Positions 35,678-45,800 of a DNA stretch of 64,000 bases are shown one piece after another. The DNA is from an uncultured Bacteroidota bacterium (GTDB lineage Bacteria > Bacteroidota > Bacteroidia > Bacteroidales > UBA12077): NCBI GenBank assembly GCA_913055635.1, contig CAJXLK010000017.1, forward strand, positions 22,163 to 86,162, in the 5' to 3' direction. The position numbers and the translations under genes were made by a program. The notes beneath the pieces were generated by a model, which was not told the DNA's origin, ran no database searches, and was given only the letters and a program-made list of their open reading frames with translations. How positions within the stretch are numbered: position 1 is the stretch's first letter; each line of letters begins with the position of its first letter.

Positions 35678-36673
35678 TTAAAATCTTCTCAGCCAGCGAT
35701 AACGGCGCTGGGAATCCCCAAAGCGCAGTCCGACCATAATTTCGTGTGAACCATAGGAAAGGTTTTGGATATCTCTGAGGGAATAATCATAGGCATATCC
35801 AAAGTAAAGTTTGCCAACCTTAACACCCACCATACTAATCAGGGCACTGCCTGTACGGTATGAAAAGCCCATCCAGTAATCATTTTTATAATAGGCTTTC
35901 ACGTTGATATCGGCCTGCATGTTAAAATCTTCTGTGGAATGGAGCAACAGGGAAGGCTCCAGGGAATACTTGTCATCAATTTGAATGCGGTATCCACCCA
36001 TCAGATAATAATTGCGCAGGAGTTTATAGCTGCTGTAGGAATCGTCCGAGCCAAACTTGAGCACGCTCTGAAACAGGTTGGTACCGGAAAAACCCACATA
36101 AAGGTTATGGTACATATAATAAATGCCGGCGCTGGCATCAGGGATAAACATGGTGTTGCGCCTACCTTCAATCAAGGGATCGGGCACACCCAGATCTTCA
36201 TCGGGCAGGATGAGTTCATCATCATCGATCTTGAACTGATAGATGGTTCCGGAAGCACCAAAAGAAAGCTGTCCTTCGCCTACCTGAATGTGATAAGCAT
36301 AGGTACCCTGCAACCCTGTACGGTTGATGACACCATTGCGGTCATTAAAAACATATCCTCCCAGACCAACCCTTCCGCTGGGTTTTTTCCTGGAGGTATT
36401 CCGGATCAAGCGGGATTTGGACAGAAAACTGGTTTTCAAAACCCGTGTTTGTACAGCAAGTGCCTGAGTTGATGGGGTATTGGCATCTCCAAAGCCCATC
36501 CATTGCTGGCGGGCTGTGAGGTTGTAGGAGGTATAACCTTCACTTCCGGCAAAAGCCGGGTTAAGCAGGTATTTGTTCATCATGTACTGGCTGTAAAGGG
36601 GTACCTGTTGGGCCTTCAGGGCCGAAGGCAGCACCATCAATACAAAGGCCAGTAAAAGCATCAATCGTTTCAT
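35678..36673 (-). CDS. PorP/SprF family type IX secretion membrane protein
   Basis: 331 residues from the ATG at 36673; the open frame further upstream overlaps the neighbouring gene and is not used. Signal peptide, then QQVPLYSQYMMNKYLLNPAFAGSEG, the PorP/SprF signature, then a 14-strand-like outer-membrane barrel. SprF, the best studied member, is needed to export or attach the cargo encoded beside it. Here the gene follows the type B CTD protein by 34 bp, a classic cargo-SprF pair. Confidence 0.93.
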   Translation of the reverse strand: MKRLMLLLAFVLMVLPSALKAQQVPLYSQYMMNKYLLNPAFAGSEGYTSYNLTARQQWMGFGDANTPSTQALAVQTRVLKTSFLSKSRLIRNTSRKKPSGRVGLGGYVFNDRNGVINRTGLQGTYAYHIQVGEGQLSFGASGTIYQFKIDDDELILPDEDLGVPDPLIEGRRNTMFIPDASAGIYYMYHNLYVGFSGTNLFQSVLKFGSDDSYSSYKLLRNYYLMGGYRIQIDDKYSLEPSLLLHSTEDFNMQADINVKAYYKNDYWMGFSYRTGSALISMVGVKVGKLYFGYAYDYSLRDIQNLSYGSHEIMVGLRFGDSQRRYRWLRRF

Positions 36674-36707
36674 ATCGCGTTTAAATTTCGAAACCCACAT
36701 ACTCCAT

Positions 36708-37793
36708 TTAGCGGATAATGGTGACACTTCCGTAGATCGGTTTTTCTCCGTTACCCAGCTTGATGATGTAATAATACGAGTCCATCGGCAGCTTATGGCC
36801 GTTGCGATCGGTGCCATCCCAATAATCGCCGGATTCATAGCCATTGGAACGGAACACCATTTCGCCGTGGCGATCAAAGACCTGGACCACACAATTCGGA
36901 TACAACGACAGGGCCGGAATCTTCCATTTGTCGTTGACCTGATCGCCACCCGGGGTAAAGGCATTGGGGATCCTCAGTTTGCCATAAACCGAGACCGTGA
37001 TGCTGTCACGGGCAGAACAACCAAATTCGTTGGTGACCGAGACCCAATAATTTCGGGATTGTTTGCCAGCCTCAGCAGTACCCACATCACTATCCTCTAC
37101 GTCTATCGTAGACATCATTTCACCGGTATTCCATTCATAGGAACTCCACATGCCAGCATCCAGGGTGACGTATTCCACCTCACCGGCGGCAAAGGATACG
37201 CTGTCATCGGTTATCTGGACCTTGTCGGGATACATGGTGCTGACTTGTATGTCCACATCCGGATTATCATGAACGGTCAACTCAACAGAATCCCGATCCT
37301 GACAACCATACTGATCGGTCACCTGCACCCAGATGAGTCCTGAAGAATCAGCCGTGTAATAAGACTGCTGGCTGCTGTCCTGCCACATGTAAGATTCATA
37401 GCCTGTTCCCGGGGAGAATTCAATGGAAGAGCCTTCACAAATCTCCTGGTCCATGCCCAGATCGGCAAATGTGCTGCGCACATCCACTACATATCTTTGG
37501 GTCTCTCCTTCGCAATAAGTATCTGAGCCCGTAATGGCACTGATCTCCTTTACCGATATAACCCCTTCATCGGTGTCTTCATGCCATCTGACCCGAACTT
37601 CACTTCCCAGGCTATCGATAAAGCTTCCGCCTTCCACCTCCCACTGAAAAATGCTGTTGTAGGAATAGGTCGAATTGACGGCATAAACAGCTTCATCTCC
37701 GGTACAGACCACCGAATCGGTCTGGGAGACAGCCGGAGCCGCAAAAAAGATCGTAAGCCCTAGGAGGAAGATGATATGTAGCAGCCGTTTCAA
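36708..37793 (-). CDS. Secreted PKD-like protein with type B (CHU_C) sorting domain
   Basis: 361 residues. The frame starts at TTG (37791-37793): no ATG fits, yet the following LLHIIFLLGLTIFFAAPAVSQ is a full signal peptide, so TTG is the probable start. Two or three PKD/Ig-like modules (CxGxxxxY...W patterns) precede the type B CTD from about residue 277, starting IPNAFTPGGDQVNDKW with FDRHGEMVF and GTDRNGHKLPMDSYYY. The CTD directs export by the type IX system. The partner PorP/SprF gene follows by 34 bp. It is the only protein in the locus with a full CTD. Confidence 0.92.
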   Translation of the reverse strand: MKRLLHIIFLLGLTIFFAAPAVSQTDSVVCTGDEAVYAVNSTYSYNSIFQWEVEGGSFIDSLGSEVRVRWHEDTDEGVISVKEISAITGSDTYCEGETQRYVVDVRSTFADLGMDQEICEGSSIEFSPGTGYESYMWQDSSQQSYYTADSSGLIWVQVTDQYGCQDRDSVELTVHDNPDVDIQVSTMYPDKVQITDDSVSFAAGEVEYVTLDAGMWSSYEWNTGEMMSTIDVEDSDVGTAEAGKQSRNYWVSVTNEFGCSARDSITVSVYGKLRIPNAFTPGGDQVNDKWKIPALSLYPNCVVQVFDRHGEMVFRSNGYESGDYWDGTDRNGHKLPMDSYYYIIKLGNGEKPIYGSVTIIR

Positions 37794-37881
37794 ACTCTAA
37801 AAATAAAAAATAGCAGATTAGCATTCAACTTTGTGAATCATCCATCTGCCAAAACTTACCAATAACAAAACAACCAAAAAT

Positions 37882-37920
37882 CAATTGCTTTGTCCCGTTT
37901 TTTGCGGGACAAAGCAATTG
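37882..37920 (-). terminator. Perfect 16-bp inverted repeat, likely terminator
   Basis: CAATTGCTTTGTCCCG (37882-37897) pairs perfectly with CGGGACAAAGCAATTG (37905-37920), loop TTTTTTG. It lies 13 bp after the stop codon of the 342-aa gene and separates it from the CTD gene. T runs are present but short on the minus strand. Confidence 0.8.
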
Positions 37921-37933
37921 AAAAATAAAAAAA

Positions 37934-38962
37934 TTAACGCTCATAAGTGTTAGGTACATGATAAATCGTACCGGTACTCGGTTCAGGATATACTGTAACG
38001 GTTATTGTCCCAGCATCCGAAGTAAACCAAGTATAATTTGCTTCACCATCGCTTGGATATCCGTCACTACCATCATAGTTAGTATTAGAAAGATCAGGTT
38101 GTGTCTTAGTTGGTGGTGTTGTACCGGCATCTGCTAAACTTAAAAAATCTCCTTTTCTTGAAATATGATGATTTACGCCAGCAATGTCATCCCCACCATT
38201 GTTGGTGGAAAAATCAAAGACGTATTCAGTAATACGTTTTTTACCGTCATACGAATGACATTTAAACGTATAATTGCTTATCAAATCAACTGGGCCGGTG
38301 CTCACTTCTGTGGTCTTTTTTATAACCACCGTATCATTTGCAGAATATACAGGATTGGTGACACCACTGACATCATTTCCTTCTGAATCAACTGCATTCC
38401 TGTAAACGTCCATTACAAAGTAATAATCACTGGTGCCTGATATGCCATCACCGCCACTTGAAATGGTCGATATTTGAACAGGACCGCCAGCACCTTCACA
38501 TACCTGCATGTCATTCGATCCTATCGTAAATGAGGGTTTTGAAATTACATCGACCAAATTTTCGGTGGTTGTGCCCTCACAACCTTCCTCATTTACCTCT
38601 GTAACCTGAATAGGAATATCTGTACCGGTTGAGGCCACGCTAACTTCTCTATATGGAGCGTCTGCATCACCTGAGGGCTCTGTAAAAGATACGTCACCAT
38701 TGCTTGAGCTCCAATTAAAAGTTGAATTAATTCCCTGTGATGAATTTAAAGAAGTGGGATCATATGCACTTGTCATATTGTTCAAGGCATTGTCAGGTTC
38801 TACATAATAAGGGACTGTCATATCGATTACCAATGAATCCTTTTCGGAATCACTAGAACTTCCTGTCATTTCATCCCATGGCTGATGTTGGCCAAAAGCA
38901 GCAGAAACCATCATCACTGCTACCATCGTTGTAAATAGTTTAAGTAAATTTCTTGTCTTCAT
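37934..38962 (-). CDS. Secreted PKD-like protein with PxTGxxYHVPN tail
   Basis: 342 residues from the ATG at 38962 (a frame extension upstream begins with TTG and lacks a signal peptide). Signal peptide LLKLFTTMVAVMMVSAAFGQ. The mature part has a PKD-like module (FNWSSSNGDVSF ... EEGCEGTT) and a second domain with disulfide-capable Cys (MQVCEGAGG). It ends PSTGTIYHVPNTYER, the same tail as the giant proteins of this locus. No full CTD. Placed between the giants and the CTD/PorP pair, it is probably a type IX cargo or partner; the function is unknown. Confidence 0.8.
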   Translation of the reverse strand: MKTRNLLKLFTTMVAVMMVSAAFGQHQPWDEMTGSSSDSEKDSLVIDMTVPYYVEPDNALNNMTSAYDPTSLNSSQGINSTFNWSSSNGDVSFTEPSGDADAPYREVSVASTGTDIPIQVTEVNEEGCEGTTTENLVDVISKPSFTIGSNDMQVCEGAGGPVQISTISSGGDGISGTSDYYFVMDVYRNAVDSEGNDVSGVTNPVYSANDTVVIKKTTEVSTGPVDLISNYTFKCHSYDGKKRITEYVFDFSTNNGGDDIAGVNHHISRKGDFLSLADAGTTPPTKTQPDLSNTNYDGSDGYPSDGEANYTWFTSDAGTITVTVYPEPSTGTIYHVPNTYER

Positions 38963-39843
38963 AATTCTGAGTTTAACATTTAACATCGATTGATTCCGCT
39001 CTTTCTTTTTCTGTTTGGTTTCAATTTTTGTTGGTTCTACTTGTTTTTGGTTGCTTATTGATCGATTGGCAGATCGATACAAATATTAGTTATTTCAGGT
39101 ACGCAAATATACGGTTTAGGTTTGCATTTCATTGATCGGTTTGACCAACCGAAACAATTTTAAGGTAAATGTTACCATTATTACAGTGAATGAACACTTG
39201 CACTGAAAATCTCGTCAACAACTTGCTAACTGCCCAGTTTATACTTTCTAACCAGCATAAAGTTTCAGCAAAAGCCCAAAATCATACCCCAAAATCCGTA
39301 TTTTTACCTAAGCCCTCTCATTCAAAACTTTAACGATTTATTTTTCAATCCTTCGTCCCTTTTACAACCTTCTTTCCCTGTTTGAGATTGAATGAATGCT
39401 TGATCATAGACATGCAATAAAGACTTATTCAAAGTTTGTAATTTAATATCGTGTTGAAAATTAATTAATTGTTATTGGACACCTCACCATGCCCCCACCA
39501 TGCTTTATACATAGCCTTGTTGTGTAGGTCATTGAATGAGGGCTTTATATGATTATTTTTTATCGAATTAATTGGCCATATGGAACTCCCATGATAAACA
39601 TAGTCTTTTTTGTTTAGGTATCATGGACGTTTCATACATAATATGCCTTTGCAAAAGATTTTTGACTTATTTAAACAGTGGCTTCATGGGTCCAAATGAT
39701 ATATTGAAGGGTCCTGTTTTGTTTTATAGATCAATGAATCTCCTTATATTGAGCCGGATGATCTGTATTCATTCCAAATCTTAATCATTGGCCCTATCTG
39801 CATGTGTTTTGCTTTTACGCATATCGGTCAGGAAAATCTGTAT
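38963..39843. other. AT-rich intergenic region of 881 bp
   Basis: Much higher AT content than the surrounding genes. It contains the candidate promoter at 39104-39111 and a diverged copy of a giant gene's 3' end (39761-39791). Open frames here are short and unconvincing. Confidence 0.5.
39104..39111 (-). promoter_or_regulatory. Candidate -7 box of the 342-aa gene
   Basis: TATATTTG on the minus strand is an exact TAnnTTTG. It would give a leader of about 135 bp before the ATG at 38962. No clear -33 TTG at 19-21 bp. Confidence 0.35.
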
Positions 39844-39866
39844 TCATTTCAAATCGAAATCATTGG
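39761..39866. repeat. 31-bp direct repeat: copy of the giant gene's 3' end
   Basis: 39761-39791 and 39836-39866 match at 28 of 31 positions, 75 bp apart. The second copy spans the stop codon (39844-39846) and codes for the NDFDLK end of the giant protein; the first lies outside the gene and has a stop inside. Confidence 0.8.
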
Positions 39867-42800
39867 GTACGTGGTACATTTGTCCGGTTTGGGGCTGCCG
39901 GTGAAGGATCATGCGAAGGCTGTCAACCCCTACACAGCCATTGTTATTGACTTCCACCTCAAACCAGGTGGTATCGCTGGAAGCACCGGGATCAGAACCT
40001 GAACCGGGGTTGGAACCGGGCTCATAGTATGGATTCTGAGCCGAAGGATCATCCAGATCGCCGGTGGGCGTCCAGCTATAGGCATAACCTCCTCCATCCC
40101 CGGCATAAAGTTGAACCGAAAGGGCATTTTCATAACACCACTCGTATTGAGTGGCCTGGGGGTAAGGTTCGGGATCGGGCACGGTATGAACCGTTATGGA
40201 GGCACTGCCCGACATCTGAATGCGGCAGCCGTTGCTGTTGACCGCCTCCACCGTATAGGTGGCTTGTGTGCTGTAATAGCCAAAGGTAATGGAATCGCCG
40301 GTACCACTGACTGTCTGAACCGGGGTAGAACCGCCGTCGTAAAGTTCATATTCAACCCCAGTCTGGGAACTGGTCAAACCAATGGGTGCCGAACTGTCGG
40401 AACAGATGGTGCCCCCTCCTCCCACTTCATACTGCTTCGGATATTCACTCACCGTCACATGCACATCTCCGCCATACACATTGCCCGGGCCATCTTGATC
40501 TTCTATCGCATGGATGGAATAAGTGCCGGCATCCGAAAGGGTGGCCCCGGAGATGGTGATGGTAAAGGAACTGGAGGATATGTCGCTGTAACTATTCCAA
40601 CTGGACCCATCCTTATAGATCTCCAGGTTCCAGTCGGCTTCCCCGGTCAGTTTGATGACCAGTTCAATGGCATTGCCCTCACAAACGGTGGTATCGGATG
40701 AATAAAAAGAAGCCGTCGCTTCAGGGGCATCTTCGGTGGTGGCCAGGGTAAAGGGATGTTCCTCCAGGCTGACCCGGCTGTCGGTCTGAACGAAGCCGCT
40801 ATTCACCCCGTTATCGGTTACATTGCTGCCTTGATCCTTCCACTCACCGGAGAGGTATTCGGCAATGCGCAGGTTGGCCGAACGGTTATCGGTCTCGGCC
40901 GGCAAAACGCTCTGATCATCCCAGCGGATCTTCACATGAGTCTGGTTGCCCGGACCTTTGACCATCCAGAACTCATTGCCGCTGACAGCCTCCAGGTCAG
41001 TAACCCGGCTGGATGTATCGTAGCCATAAACATGCGGGTTGTTGTTGAAATACTGAACCTGCCAGTACTTGGGCGAAGAAGCGCTGTTGCTGACCAGCTC
41101 CAACTTTCCATAACGGCTGGTGTCGCCCACGGGAAAGGTATAACCCTCGTCCCCGCTGATCCTCTTCCGCAGTGGTCCCTGAATATACTGCGAGGAAGAA
41201 GCTCCGGACAGGGCATCGGAAGCCGTTGAATTTAAAGTGACCAGGGCGGTATCGGGCAGGTAAACCATGCCATCCAAAAGGGAAAAGTTCTCATCCACCT
41301 CCACCGAATCGATCACTTCCATACCCCCATCATTATTCAGTTTCAAATGGTTAAAGGCGCTGGATGCCCTGAAATTGCCCGTAATCCGTTGTCTGGAATT
41401 TCCATTAAGGCGAACCCTCGCCTGCGATCCCGAACCGGCATCAAAACTTCCCCGGGTAAAAGTAATATCCCCTTCAACCGACAAGCGCTGGTCATGCTCA
41501 TTGATCACCTGCAGGCTGTTGTCGCTGCCGGTTATATCCAGATTGCCATAAAGCCCCACATCCCGGTTTGCCAATCGCCTTTCACCGGTACCACTGAATA
41601 CCAGATTGTTCAATTGCGAGATGCCGCCCAAGACATCATAGTCGCTGTTCCCTCCGTATTCCAATGTTCCCCCATCAGCGCTGAAAAACTCCTCGTAAAT
41701 GCCGGCCGGCAAATCGCCCCGCTCCACACGCAGAGTGCCCACACCTTCTACTATACCAAGGCGGTGGCCATAGGTGCCATTGACATTCAGCAACCCATTC
41801 ACCGCTTCACCCGTATCGATGGTGGTTTTATAATTGGTGATGTAATCTTTGGTTATATCCACCTGGTGCTCAACAACGACAATGGCTCCCCGCGGGCCAC
41901 CCGCCGGAATGCTTCCGCCTGGCGAAGGATAGGTATCCCATGTGCCCGGCTCGGTCCAGTTGCCATCCTGTGTGGACACGTAAGCCGGGACCTTATCCGG
42001 TATGGCGCCCTTGCAGGTGCCATCCTGGTCCTCTACCCCGGCGGTATAATCGCCGCTGATCCCATCGGCATTGACTCCGCTGAAAGTAAAGTGAAGCCGC
42101 TGGTTGGCCTCCTGAAAACCGGCCGGATCATATTTATTCCACTCAGGGCTGTCCAAAAGAAGCCGGGCGGTGATGTAATCGCTCACCTCATAGGAAGTGC
42201 CGCTCAGGGTGTTATCTATCTGAACATCTCCCTCTACATAGTTCATCCAGGCTTGCCCGCTGAAATGGCTTACCCCCTCAGCTTCCACCAACCAGTGGTA
42301 TTTCAGCACATTTAAGGTATCAATAATGTCATCGCAGGGTTCATCATCATTGGTGATGGTCGGGTGAATCTCATCAGCCGCCTTCACCCGGATGGAACCG
42401 CCGGCATCCATGTCAGTAATGTCAAAAATCACCGGGGTGTATTTACCGCCTGAACCAATGGGATAGGTAAAGCGGGTGCTGCTGGTAATCTCGGGAAAAT
42501 ATTTTTTCACCCCAATGTCGGTAAACGAGATATTGGTTTGAATCATGTTGTGGGTAGAAAAAGGACTGGCTTCGAGAATACTGGCATCCTGATCGAGCAC
42601 CAGCAAATTTTTTCCAATGTCGAACACGCCCCTTTTCATTTTCAGGGTATCCTGTATGTGAATGTCGTTGCCCCGGGGTACGGATACGGCAATGCTGTCG
42701 GCGCCCCCGCTGTTGTTGATGGTCAGCTGACCAAAGAAAGCATCTCCCTCATTGGAGCGCAGCATTTGGAGGCGGTTTCCGTCAAAAGCAATGCCTTCGC

Positions 42801-45800
42801 CCGAGCCGCCATGGGTATGGGTGGCATCCATCCACACGTTGCCTTTGGCGTGGAGGGTATGGCCCCCATCATCAAATGTACCGGCTTCAAGCCTCAATTC
42901 GTTGGAGACCGTCATATCGGCATTGTCCAGGGTCAAGGTGTTGCTTTGGTCCTTGGTCAGGTTCCAGAAAGAAGCCCCGCCAACCATTTTCTGATCGGTA
43001 GTACCGCTGAAATAAGTGGTGTTCTGGCCAGGATCAAACGTCCCGTTGGCGACCATATCGCCTTTAAGGATTAAATCGCGACCTTGGGCATTGAAGCCAA
43101 CACCCCCGTCAATCTCCAGGCTGTCGCTAACGGTCAACGGACCGGTCCATTGTTGTAAACTATGATGGGTACCGTTGACATTGTCAACCACCACATTGGG
43201 CAGATCCACCGTGGAATAGATGCCCATGACTTCATCAGTTGGGGTATTGTTATGGCCAAAGCGAATGAAGCTGCCTTCCCCAAAATGGATGGTTTGGGGA
43301 TCCAGGTATAAGGAGGCGATGGAAGGATTGTCCTGGGCTCGGGCAATATACAGATCCCCGCCGGTGTGGGCAAAACGGCTTCCATCGTTGAGGATCTCAA
43401 AGACCCCACGGTTATTCTCAGGGGCTGCATCATTGCCCACGATCACCGTACCCCCGCTTTGCTGGTAATTCAAAATGCCTTCGGTGGAAGTCAACCCCCG
43501 GCGAATCTGGGAACCTACCGTCAACTGGCCCCCTGTAACCCGGATCGAAGCATCCCCACTGGCCGAATATTCAATGTAGTTGTCCCCGCCGCTCATATCC
43601 ACTGTGCCCCCGGTCACCTCCAGGGCACCATCGAGGAGGATGCCGCTGTTGCCGCCGGCCTTGACCTGCCCCTGGCGCACTTCCAGGGCTGCGCTGCCAG
43701 GTATATAGAAATCATCGTCGCCGGTGGTCAGGTCAATATCGATGTTGGGATCATTCAGAATAAGTTTGCCGTTTTGCAGGTCCAGGGCTTTGTCAACATC
43801 TATACCTGAAGTGGGGCCATTAAGTGTGAAGTCGCTGTTGAATGTGAAAAAAGAAGTAGTGTCGCTACCTTTATCCATAAGAATGCTGTGCAATTCCACA
43901 TTATTTGTGGCTGCTAAGGTATTTAAATAACCATCGTTGGAAGAGGTCAGTTTAAGTATTGCATAGTCTGAGGAATTGTCAAACAAATCGAGGTAGGAAT
44001 ACGCCGATCTACCTCCGACATCAATGAATTCAATCTGTTTGTTTACAATCAATTCATGCTTTCCGGAAGAAGGAGCCCCTATAACATCAACAAATGCATC
44101 AATATTTCCGTTGGTTCTGCCACCACCAATCCTTAGGTAATCACACGAAATGGTGACTCCTGGAACATTGTCACCAAAGCGAAGACGGCTGAAAAGGTTA
44201 CTGCCGTGAAATACATCGATCCGGCCCTCTGCAAAAATATCGGCCTCGGCTTCCAAAACAGCTACGTTGGCTACCCAAAGCCGGCCTGTTAAGTTCAGGG
44301 GAGATGTGTTGAATAGTGTGGAACCTTCCAGTTTAATATTTGGGTACTGCGGGAATACCGGCAATATCTTATACCGGTTGGAAGAGGGGCCGGATTGATT
44401 ATAATCCCCTCTGTATACTACAGTAGAATTAGCTCCCTGGGCAAAATCACCAATATCTCCATTGAACTGAGCCGCGTTTGAAGAATTGGTGGACAAGGTA
44501 AAATACAATTCTCCCACATCCCCTCTTACATCATCAAAATTTGCAGTGGCATTGGTTGAAATTTTAATTCGATGTCCCCATGAGTCACCGGCATCGTCAT
44601 TAAATTCAACCAAAGCAGCCTCAGCTGTATAGTTACTGGGAACAGTGACCCTACCATCCCCTCCGCTGCCTGGATTGGAAATTTTGACGATATCTCCCGC
44701 TTGTGGATAGGATCCTGAATTGGTGGAGCTTGAATGAGAAACAGTAGACCATTTGCTGGTGTTGTCCCAGTTGCGGTCACCAATACCTCTGTTGTAATAG
44801 ATTGGTGGGCTGCCCGTAAACCTGGCCGCTTCACCTGCCGTGTAGTTGGCCTTTTCCAGGGTGAACCCGCTGTTGGGCCAGGCATCCTGCCATCGGGGGT
44901 TGATGGTGGTGCCATCATATAGTTCTGGGGTGGCACTTTCAATGTCATCATCGCCATCAGTATTACTGCTGCTTCCAACACCATTGAAAACAACAATGTT
45001 GCGCGGATTATTACCGAGGATATCGCCCTCCGCATCAGAGGCACCTCCATTCTTAACGGCATTTACACCGCCTTCATCGGAGCGGTTGTAATCGCCCACA
45101 TCCAATACTTTGCCCGGCACGTAATTGGCCTCTGATGTCCCGTCACTTTCATCGTATTGGAAAAGCCAGGATACTTCAGGCTTGGTATCAGATCCTTCAA
45201 ATCCTTCATAGTCCACATTCCAGTAATAAGAAAGCAGATCACCCCCTGATAAATCGGTTGTTTCAAGCTCTCCATCCACCACATTGATGTTCACATATTC
45301 ATCCCCGTCGGTGGTCCCGCTGTTGTGGAAATGACAAATGGCCGGGGTATATTTATCCGAACCGGAAGCATCGGTGCCAATCAAAAACCAAAAATAATCC
45401 TGCTGGTTGTATTCCTTGTTGTCATGGTACCAATCTTCCCGGTAAAAAGCTTCATTGACTTTTTTATATTCATCATACCCCAGTGAAGTAGGTGTTACGT
45501 CCCGCGGCAATTTTATGGACAATCCCCCATCCGAAGCATTTCCGTCCATGCGGATGTAATGGTTTTCATCGAAATAAAACTGACCGCTGCTGACTTCATC
45601 ACGGTTGGTGGCTGCAAATTCCATCGCATCAAGTTTAAGCTCATACTTGCCGATATCCAGAACACCGCCGCCATACTCAAGTCTACCCATATGAACATCA
45701 CTGGTAAGCTGAATCCCCCCACCCTTTTCTGTATTCATTCTAAAATTGCCGAAATAACTGCCTTCAGACGTTTGTATGGTTTGAAATGTGGTCTCACTGG

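Noticed and set aside
36674..36964. N-terminal extension of the PorP/SprF protein
   Set aside because: It overlaps the CTD-protein gene in another frame, and an internal ATG gives a clean signal peptide.
39844..39894. PxTG tail as a sortase (LPXTG) anchor
   Set aside because: The motif lies at the extreme C-terminus with no hydrophobic segment and no basic tail, and the organism has an outer membrane.
41347..42315. Long open frames on the strand opposite to the giant genes
   Set aside because: They mirror the Gly/Asn/Asp-rich codon bias of the giant genes and have no gene signals of their own.
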